Positions 58,914 through 64,000 of a stretch of 64,000 bases of DNA are shown here, one piece after another. The position numbers and the translations under genes were made by a program. Each line of letters opens with the position of its first letter. Position 1 is the first letter of the stretch. Source of the stretch: Gammaproteobacteria bacterium Ga0077536 (GTDB lineage Bacteria; Pseudomonadota; Gammaproteobacteria; Ga0077536); the NCBI GenBank assembly GCA_001464935.1, contig LNEL01000055.1, positions 19,056 through 83,055 of the forward strand, given 5' to 3'. The notes beneath the pieces are model-generated. The model was not told the DNA's origin. It made no database searches and saw only the letters and a list, made by a program, of their open reading frames with translations.

Positions 58914-60056
58914 ATGGGTCCACTAGCCGGTATCACGATCATTGAACTCGCAGGCATCGGCCCCGGGCCGTTTGCCGCGATGCTGCTGTCCGACATGGGC
59001 GCCAACATCATCCGCATCGATCGCGCGGCCGGCGACGAGCCCGGCATCCGCGTGCCCTATCGCATGAACGTGATGAACCGCGGCCGCCGCTCGGTGGCGG
59101 TCAACCTGAAATCGCCGGCGGGTGTGGAGACGGTGTTGAAGCTGATCGAAAAGGCCGACGGGCTGATCGAAGGCTTCCGGCCCGGCGTCACCGAGCGCCT
59201 CGGTCTCGGGCCGGACACCTGCCTCGCGCGCAATCCGCGCCTCGTCTACGGCCGCATGACGGGCTACGGGCAGGACGGCCCGATGGCGTCCGTCGCCGGT
59301 CATGACATCAACTACATCGCGCTGTCCGGCATGCTGTCGATGATCGGCGAACGCGATCGCAAGCCCGTGGCGCCCCTGAACCTCGTCGGCGACTTCGGCG
59401 GCGGCGGCATGTTCCTCGCGTTCGGCATGGTGTGCGGCATTCTCGAGGCGCGCGGCAGCGGCAAGGGCCAGGTCGTCGACACCGCGATGGTCGAAGGCGC
59501 GGCGATGCTCGGCAACATCTTCCAGGGCTTCCGCGCGCTGGGGCAGTTGTCGCCGAAGCGCGGCGACAACGTGCTCGACGGTGGCGCGCATTTCTATGAC
59601 ACGTATGAAACGAAGGACGGCGGCTACATGGCCATCGGCGCGATCGAAGCGCCGTTCTACAAGAAGCTGCTCGAACTGATGGGCCTGAACCAGGCGGAAT
59701 TCGAACCGCAGATGGACAAGTCGCGCTGGCCGGCGTGGAAAGTCCGGTTTGCCGAGGTCTTCAAGACGAAGACGCGCGACGAGTGGGCGGCGCTGATGGT
59801 GCACGAAGACGCCTGCGCGATGCCGGTCCTGTCGATGGACGAAGCGTCGGCCCATCCGCACAACCGGGCGCGCGGTTCGTTCGTGAGCTTCGAAGGCGTC
59901 GAACAGGCCGCCCCCGCGCCGCGTTTCAGCCGCACGAAGCCCGAACTGAAGCAGCCGCCGTCGGAACCCGGCGAACACACCGACGCCGTGCTCGCCGAGT
60001 TCGGCTTCAGCGCCGCGGAGATCGCGACCCTGCGCAAACAGGGTGGTCTGATCTGA
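58914..60056 (+). CDS. CaiB/BaiF family protein, alpha-methylacyl-CoA racemase-like
   Basis: A 380-residue family III protein. GHDINYIALSG (His130) and NLVGDFGGGG (Asp160) match the catalytic His-Asp pair of alpha-methylacyl-CoA racemases, and AIGAIEAPFY carries the expected Glu. This fits a racemase for 2-methyl-branched acyl-CoAs more than a CoA-transferase, although the families are close. GGAG lies six bases before the ATG. It follows the MaoC pair in the same direction. Confidence 0.85.
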   Translation: MGPLAGITIIELAGIGPGPFAAMLLSDMGANIIRIDRAAGDEPGIRVPYRMNVMNRGRRSVAVNLKSPAGVETVLKLIEKADGLIEGFRPGVTERLGLGPDTCLARNPRLVYGRMTGYGQDGPMASVAGHDINYIALSGMLSMIGERDRKPVAPLNLVGDFGGGGMFLAFGMVCGILEARGSGKGQVVDTAMVEGAAMLGNIFQGFRALGQLSPKRGDNVLDGGAHFYDTYETKDGGYMAIGAIEAPFYKKLLELMGLNQAEFEPQMDKSRWPAWKVRFAEVFKTKTRDEWAALMVHEDACAMPVLSMDEASAHPHNRARGSFVSFEGVEQAAPAPRFSRTKPELKQPPSEPGEHTDAVLAEFGFSAAEIATLRKQGGLI

Positions 60057-60075
60057 AGCCGACATCGGGTGGTGC

Positions 60076-60903
60076 GTGGCGGCGGATTCTTCACCGTCGC
60101 TTAGCGCCGCCGTTTTCATTGCTGCGCGGGCGACCATCTTGATCACCGGCCTTGAATGGATCTTCATCGCCGTCGCGGCGTTTCTCGCCGGCGGCGTCAA
60201 TGCGCTCGCCGGTGGCGGCACGCTGCTGACGTTTCCGGTACTGACCGCGGCGGGGATGCCCGCGGTGATGGCCAACGTCACCAACAGTGTCGCGCTGTGC
60301 CCCGGTTACTTCGGCGGCACCCTCGCGCAGCGCAAGGATCTCGTCGGCCAGGGCGCGCGGCTCCGTCTGTTGCTGCCGCTCGGTGCGCTCGGCGGCGTCA
60401 TCGGCGGCTGGCTGTTGCTCGAATCGGGCGAAAAGCTGTTCCGCGCACTCGTGCCCTGGCTCATCATCGGCGCAGCCACCCTGCTCGCGCTGCAGGATCC
60501 GCTGCGCCGCTGGCTGCTGAAACGCGCCGCCGCGCGCGAGCGCCACGCGTTCTCCACGCACGCCGCCGCGATGCCGATCGGCATCGCGGCGATCTACGGC
60601 GGCTACTTCGGCGCCGGCCTCGGCGTGATCATGCTCGCCACGCTCGGCCTGACTCTCGACGACACGCTGACGCGGCTCAATGCAGTCAAGCAGGCGCTGT
60701 CCTTCGTGATCAACGTCGCCGCCGCGATCTACTTCCTGTTCTCGGGCCAGGTTGCGTGGGCGGTGGCCGGTGTGATGGCCGTCGCCGCGCTCGCCGGCGG
60801 CGCCGCGGGCGGGCGCATCGCCGGCAGAATCGAACCCGCGCTGCTGCGCAAAGTGGTGGTCGTGATTGGCTTTGCCGTCGGCGGGTTCTATCTCAGCCGG
60901 TGA
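60076..60903 (+). CDS. TSUP-family membrane permease
   Basis: A protein of about 275 residues with seven to eight hydrophobic segments. FLAGGVNALAGGGTLLTFPVL and its internal repeat IGIAAIYGGYFGAGLGVIML are the two TauE/SafE (TSUP, DUF81) halves. Known members export sulfonates or related anions. The start is unsure: GTG 60076 is used, but an internal TTG just before ITGLEWIFIAV is plausible. It may share a transcript with the racemase gene 19 bp upstream. Confidence 0.85.
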   Translation: MAADSSPSLSAAVFIAARATILITGLEWIFIAVAAFLAGGVNALAGGGTLLTFPVLTAAGMPAVMANVTNSVALCPGYFGGTLAQRKDLVGQGARLRLLLPLGALGGVIGGWLLLESGEKLFRALVPWLIIGAATLLALQDPLRRWLLKRAAARERHAFSTHAAAMPIGIAAIYGGYFGAGLGVIMLATLGLTLDDTLTRLNAVKQALSFVINVAAAIYFLFSGQVAWAVAGVMAVAALAGGAAGGRIAGRIEPALLRKVVVVIGFAVGGFYLSR

Positions 60904-61135
60904 GGCGAGGTGAATTCAGCCACGGCGGGTGCGGGCAAATGAGGGGGGGAAACGATGGGTGGGGAGGCTGTCGGCCTGCGCGGTCGACGGCGGCGCAATA
61001 CCGTGTTTCGCCATTCGTTCATTCGCGACGCCGTGGCCGCGTTCAAATCCGTTCAGCCGGACATGCCGAATAGCTGAGCGCAAATGTCGCTCAGCAGAAA
61101 TCAACTCGGGCAGAAGCCCCGGCCAATGCCGTAAG

Positions 61136-61158
61136 TTGGACTGACGCAGGAAGCCCAA
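61136..61158 (-). repeat. REP-like palindrome, copy 2 (inverted)
   Basis: On the plus strand TTGGACTGACGCAGGAAG then CCCAA; read on the minus strand it is TTGGGCTTCCTGCGTCAG then TCCAA, the same unit as the copy at 47.3 kb. The shared sequence continues into GACGCCCA (plus 61161-61168), so similarity extends over about 35 bp. Confidence 0.7.
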
Positions 61159-61255
61159 CATGGGCGTCTCTGTGACCACCCGATGATGCCGGTTGATCGG
61201 TCCCGGTCGGTGGCGTGCCCGAGCACGGTCCGGTAGCGCGATGCGGGCGCACGCG

Positions 61256-61278
61256 TTGGGCGTCCTGCGTCAGCCCAA
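61256..61278 (+). repeat. REP-like palindrome, copy 3
   Basis: TTGGGCGTCCTGCGTCAG then CCCAA. It differs from copy 1 at one loop position and faces copy 2 about 100 bp away. The shared flanking GACGCCCA is absent here. Confidence 0.65.
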
Positions 61279-61320
61279 CCTGCGAAGCTGATTTGCGAGC
61301 AGCGATTGGGTTGACCCTGC

Positions 61321-61773
61321 TCAAGTCTCCACGGTCACCCCGTTGCGCCCCAGGATCGCAATGAGGTTCGGCACGTCGGCCGGCGTCGGTGGGCCGCGCG
61401 GCGCTTCGCGATCCAGGTTGGCGAACATCTGCGTCGAGCGGCTGCCCTGCCCGGTGAACTCCATCATCGTCGTGCCGTCTTCGACGATGCGGAATCCGTG
61501 CGGCGTGCCGGCCGGCACATGGAACAGAGTGCCGGCGACGGCCTTGACGGCGCGATCCGTGAAGCTGAAATCGACCTCCCCCTTGACGACGAAGAAGCAT
61601 TCATCCCACGGATGCGAGTGCAGCGGCGGGCCGGAGCCGGCGTTGCCAACCTGCATCGTCACTTCGTAACTGCCGGTCGTCGCCGCTGACGCGAGGACGG
61701 TGATATCGAGGCCAACGACGCTGAGCGGCCGCGGGTAGGTCGCCGGGGTCAGGACGAAAGGTACGGTGGCCAT
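61321..61773 (-). CDS. Cupin-domain protein
   Basis: A 150-residue single-cupin protein. The first cupin motif is PPLHSHPWDECFFVVKGEVDF, with His-His-Glu metal ligands, and the second is HVPAGTPHGFRI. Such proteins bind a metal and may act as small dioxygenases, isomerases or sensors; no substrate is indicated. It stands alone between repeat-rich DNA and the host-attachment-type gene. Its ATG is at 61773. Confidence 0.82.
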   Translation of the reverse strand: MATVPFVLTPATYPRPLSVVGLDITVLASAATTGSYEVTMQVGNAGSGPPLHSHPWDECFFVVKGEVDFSFTDRAVKAVAGTLFHVPAGTPHGFRIVEDGTTMMEFTGQGSRSTQMFANLDREAPRGPPTPADVPNLIAILGRNGVTVET

Positions 61774-61948
61774 GGTGCCGGCTCCTGTCCAATCGACGGA
61801 GCCCGCAGCCTATGCGGAAGCTTTGCCGCCCGGCCAGTCAGAGGAACCCGGAGATGCCTGTCGGCGAAGGCCGGACCCGGCCGCGCGCCGACGCCGGGCA
61901 AGCCCGGTTGCCGGCCTCGGCCGGTCTGACCCGGCTGCTTCGACGGCG

Positions 61949-62386
61949 CTACAACACGCCGGTCAGATGCGACGCCAGTTCGTGATCGGGGATCTCGCCG
62001 AGATCCTTGTCGAGGCTCGCGCTGACGACGGCCGCCGTATGGCTGTCGAGCGCGTCGCGCAGATGGCCCAACATCTTCGGCCCGGCGACGAGCACCAGCT
62101 TTTCGTAGCGCTTCGCTTCATGTGCGGTCTTCAGACGCGCCGCGAGATCGGCGGCGAAGGCGACGGCGAGATGTTCGGTCGGCGACTGTTCGCTGCTCAT
62201 GCCATGACGTTGGCCGCCGAGGCTGTCGTGGCTGCGGCCGGGGCGATCGGCGTCGAGTTCGTGGCTTTGCAGTCGACCCTGCGGGTGGTCGATGTGTTCG
62301 AACAGGGTGAGACTGCGGTGCGGCGGTTGGGCTTCGAACACCCGTGCGCCGCTGCGATGGGCGATGAGGATCCAGGTCGTTGCCAT
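61949..62386 (-). CDS. Host attachment protein family (RtxA-like, function unknown)
   Basis: A 145-residue member of the family annotated as protein required for attachment to host cells (PF10116). TWILIAHRSGARVFEAQ at the start and YEKLVLVAGPKMLGHLRDAL and KDLGEIPDHELASHL near the end match its conserved ends. Despite the name, members occur in many environmental bacteria and the structure resembles the eRF1-type fold, so a role in attachment is doubtful. ATG 62386 fits the family N-terminus; the longer frame does not. Confidence 0.8.
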   Translation of the reverse strand: MATTWILIAHRSGARVFEAQPPHRSLTLFEHIDHPQGRLQSHELDADRPGRSHDSLGGQRHGMSSEQSPTEHLAVAFAADLAARLKTAHEAKRYEKLVLVAGPKMLGHLRDALDSHTAAVVSASLDKDLGEIPDHELASHLTGVL

Positions 62387-62515
62387 TGAGGTTGCTCCGC
62401 GCGCATCGGGTGCGCGTCTGTCGTCAGCGTGATCGGCATGTCCGCGTGGTGGCCCCGTCACGCGAGGCCTGCGAGTCATCTTCGCGCACCTGAAGCCCGG
62501 GCGCGTTGATGACGA

Positions 62516-63625
62516 TCAACCCGACTGTCGCAACACCACCGGCACGCGACGACGGCCGAACTGCGCGGACTTCTCGAAGGCTTCGAAACGGCCGGCGAGC
62601 GGCGCCCGGCAGTGCGGGCAGGCCCCATCGGCCGCGAGGTGATATTCCTCGATCTCATACCAGTCGCGCACGATCAGTGGCGCCCGGCAGTTCGCGCACC
62701 AGGTGGTGTCGCCTTCCCGGTCGTGCACGTTGCCGACGTACACATGCTGCAGACCGGCATCGAGCGCCAGCCGGCGGGCGCGGATCAACGTCGCCGCAGG
62801 CGTGGCCGGCACGTCGAGCATGCGGAAGTCGGGATGGAAGGCCGAGAAATGCAGCGGCACCTGCGGCCCGAGCTCATCGCGCACCCACTGCGCGAGCGCG
62901 GTGATCTCCGCGTCGCTGTCATTGCGCCCCGGGATCACCAGCGTGGTGATCTCGAGCCACACCTGCGTTTCGCGCGCGAGATAGATCAGCGTGTCGAGCA
63001 CGGGTTTAAGGTGCGATCCGGTCAGCTTGAAGTAGAAATCTTCGGTGAACGCCTTCAGGTCGACATTCGCCGCGTCCATCCCCGCGAAGAATTCACGGCG
63101 CGGCGCGTCGTGGATGTAACCCGCCGTGACCGCCACGGTCTTGATCCCCAGCGCACGACAGTCGGCGGCGACGTCGAGCGCGTACTCGGCGAAGATCACC
63201 GGATCGTTGTAGGTGAAGGCGACGCTGTGACAGCCGAGGCGCGCCGCCGCCTGCGCGATCTCGGCCGACGACGCCTGGTCCATCAGGCGGTCCATGTCGC
63301 GCGATTTGCTGATGTCGGAATTCTGGCAGAACTTGCATGCGAGATTGCAGCCGGCCGTGCCGAACGACAGCACGCTCGTGCCGGGATAGAAATGCGCGAG
63401 CGGCTTCTTTTCGATCGGGTCGACGCAAAAGCCCGACGAGCGGCCGTAGGTCGTCAGGATCAGGCGTTCGCCGTCGCGTTTGCGCACGAAGCACGCGCCG
63501 CGCTGACCATCGTGCAGGCGGCAGTCGCGCGGGCACAGGTCGCACTGCAGGCGACCGTCGTCCAGCGCGTGCCACCAGCGTGCGGGATACGTCGACTCGG
63601 CGACGCGTGGCAGATGATCGCTCAT
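62516..63625 (-). CDS. amrS: AmmeMemoRadiSam system radical SAM enzyme
   Basis: A 369-residue radical SAM protein. The cluster motif is GCNLACKFC (Cys93, Cys97, Cys100). An N-terminal Cys set (CDLCPRDC) and a C-terminal zinc-ribbon-like pair (CANCRAP and CPHCRAP) mark the AmmeMemoRadiSam subtype, earlier called PflA-like. The substrate of the system is unknown. ATG 63625 overlaps the AMMECR1 gene stop by 4 bp (ATGA). Confidence 0.92.
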   Translation of the reverse strand: MSDHLPRVAESTYPARWWHALDDGRLQCDLCPRDCRLHDGQRGACFVRKRDGERLILTTYGRSSGFCVDPIEKKPLAHFYPGTSVLSFGTAGCNLACKFCQNSDISKSRDMDRLMDQASSAEIAQAAARLGCHSVAFTYNDPVIFAEYALDVAADCRALGIKTVAVTAGYIHDAPRREFFAGMDAANVDLKAFTEDFYFKLTGSHLKPVLDTLIYLARETQVWLEITTLVIPGRNDSDAEITALAQWVRDELGPQVPLHFSAFHPDFRMLDVPATPAATLIRARRLALDAGLQHVYVGNVHDREGDTTWCANCRAPLIVRDWYEIEEYHLAADGACPHCRAPLAGRFEAFEKSAQFGRRRVPVVLRQSG

Positions 63626-64000
63626 GTTTCCACCCATTTGCGCACGGTATAGCGCGCGAGCCTGATGTCGTCGGCCCAGAAGTCTTCCCCAAGACCCGCC
63701 TTGCGCTTCAGATGCGCGAAGAACTCGCGGGGTGTCGGCAGTTGCGCCCACACCTGCGGCAGGAAGGTCGCGCGATGCGTGCCCCAGGCGAGGATCACGC
63801 CGTCGACGCCGGGCCGCACTGCCGCCCAGGCCTCGGCTTCGCTGCGCGCGGCCACGCTGACCGGCGCCGACAGCAGCGACACTTCGACGCGCACGCGCTC
63901 GAACTCCTCGCGCGTCAACGGCGGAAAGCGCGGATCGCGCAGCGCCGCGGCGACTGCGTTCGCCGTCGTGTCCTCGCGCAGCGGACGCCAGGCCTCGAGA
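63622..64000 (-). CDS. amrA: AmmeMemoRadiSam system protein A (AMMECR1 domain), 5' partial
   Basis: The C-terminal 125 residues of an AMMECR1-domain protein that runs off the window at 64000. In frame upstream of the first internal start codon (TTG at 63918), the sequence reads LEAWRPLRED and NAVAAALRDPRFPPL, both family-typical, then VEVSLLSAPVSV, and it ends DDIRLARYTVRKWVET. So the gene is longer than the frame starting at 63918 suggests. The third partner (Memo-like protein) should be looked for beyond the edge. Confidence 0.9.
   Translation of the reverse strand, partial: LEAWRPLREDTTANAVAAALRDPRFPPLTREEFERVRVEVSLLSAPVSVAARSEAEAWAAVRPGVDGVILAWGTHRATFLPQVWAQLPTPREFFAHLKRKAGLGEDFWADDIRLARYTVRKWVET

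Larger units (their letters stand above)
60904..61320. other. Intergenic region with REP-like repeats
   Basis: A 417-bp gap between the convergent TSUP and cupin genes. It contains two REP-like palindromes in opposite orientation (separate entries) and no frame that looks like a protein. No promoter or terminator was recognised. Confidence 0.6.

Noticed and set aside
63622..63918. A 98-residue gene as a complete protein
   Set aside because: The frame stays open upstream with AMMECR1-like sequence to the window edge, so the true gene is longer and partial here.

Overview
The window is a GC-rich chromosomal segment from what looks like a gammaproteobacterium outside the Enterobacterales. The evidence is gene content and order: a complete mraZ-to-ftsZ-lpxC division and cell-wall (dcw) cluster with dciA and secA beside it, rnpB next to rsmI-lpoA-yraN-diaA-dolP, petABC-sspA-sspB, hisG-hisD-murA-ibaG-mlaC, and queA-tgt-yajC-secD-secF. 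Genus cannot be fixed from the sequence alone. Almost all genes up to 53.5 kb lie on the minus strand, so they are transcribed from high to low coordinate.

Core region (1-46 kb). From right to left: preprotein translocation and queuosine genes (queA, tgt, yajC, secD, secF), then pdxB, purT and gloA. Next come mlaC-ibaG-murA and a short-form hisG with hisD, then the cytochrome bc1 operon with sspA and sspB. rsmI is followed by rnpB, and divergent lpoA-yraN-diaA-dolP face sspB. The dcw cluster runs from a well-formed sigma70-type promoter and MraZ boxes near 24.5 kb through mraZ, rsmH, ftsL, ftsI, murE, murF, mraY, murD, ftsW, murG, murC, murB, ddlB, ftsQ, ftsA and ftsZ to lpxC. Most of its stop and start codons overlap. 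Beyond it are dciA (plus strand), secA, argJ and a Nudix-ThiE fusion gene. A tRNA-Leu(CAA) gene lies just upstream of queA.

Accessory region (46-64 kb). This part is less conserved and carries small intergenic repeats: TCTGTCCCC-type motifs at 46.4-46.5 kb, a long imperfect inverted repeat at 47.1-47.2 kb, and a REP-like palindrome present three times at 47.3, 61.1 and 61.3 kb. It encodes a ChrA transporter, a HIT protein, a YdhR-like protein, and a three-gene redox cluster (FAD oxidase, double-ferredoxin CCG protein and a Tat-exported nitroreductase-like protein). Facing that cluster is a glutaconate-type CoA-transferase pair. Further on are a DNRLRE-like protein with a VPLPA-CTERM sorting tail, an aminoglycoside-phosphotransferase-fold kinase and a PNPOx-fold protein. 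A plus-strand acyl-CoA cluster follows (two MaoC-type hydratase subunits, an alpha-methylacyl-CoA racemase-like enzyme and a TSUP permease). The last genes are a cupin, a host-attachment-type protein, and two genes of the AmmeMemoRadiSam system, the last running off the window edge.

The strongest leads for less-described biology are the Tat nitroreductase-like/Fe-S/FAD cluster at 49.1-53.5 kb, the catalytic/degenerate MaoC pair next to a racemase, the terminator-like stem-loop in the secA leader, and the repeat families. No prophage, transposase gene or CRISPR array was seen.
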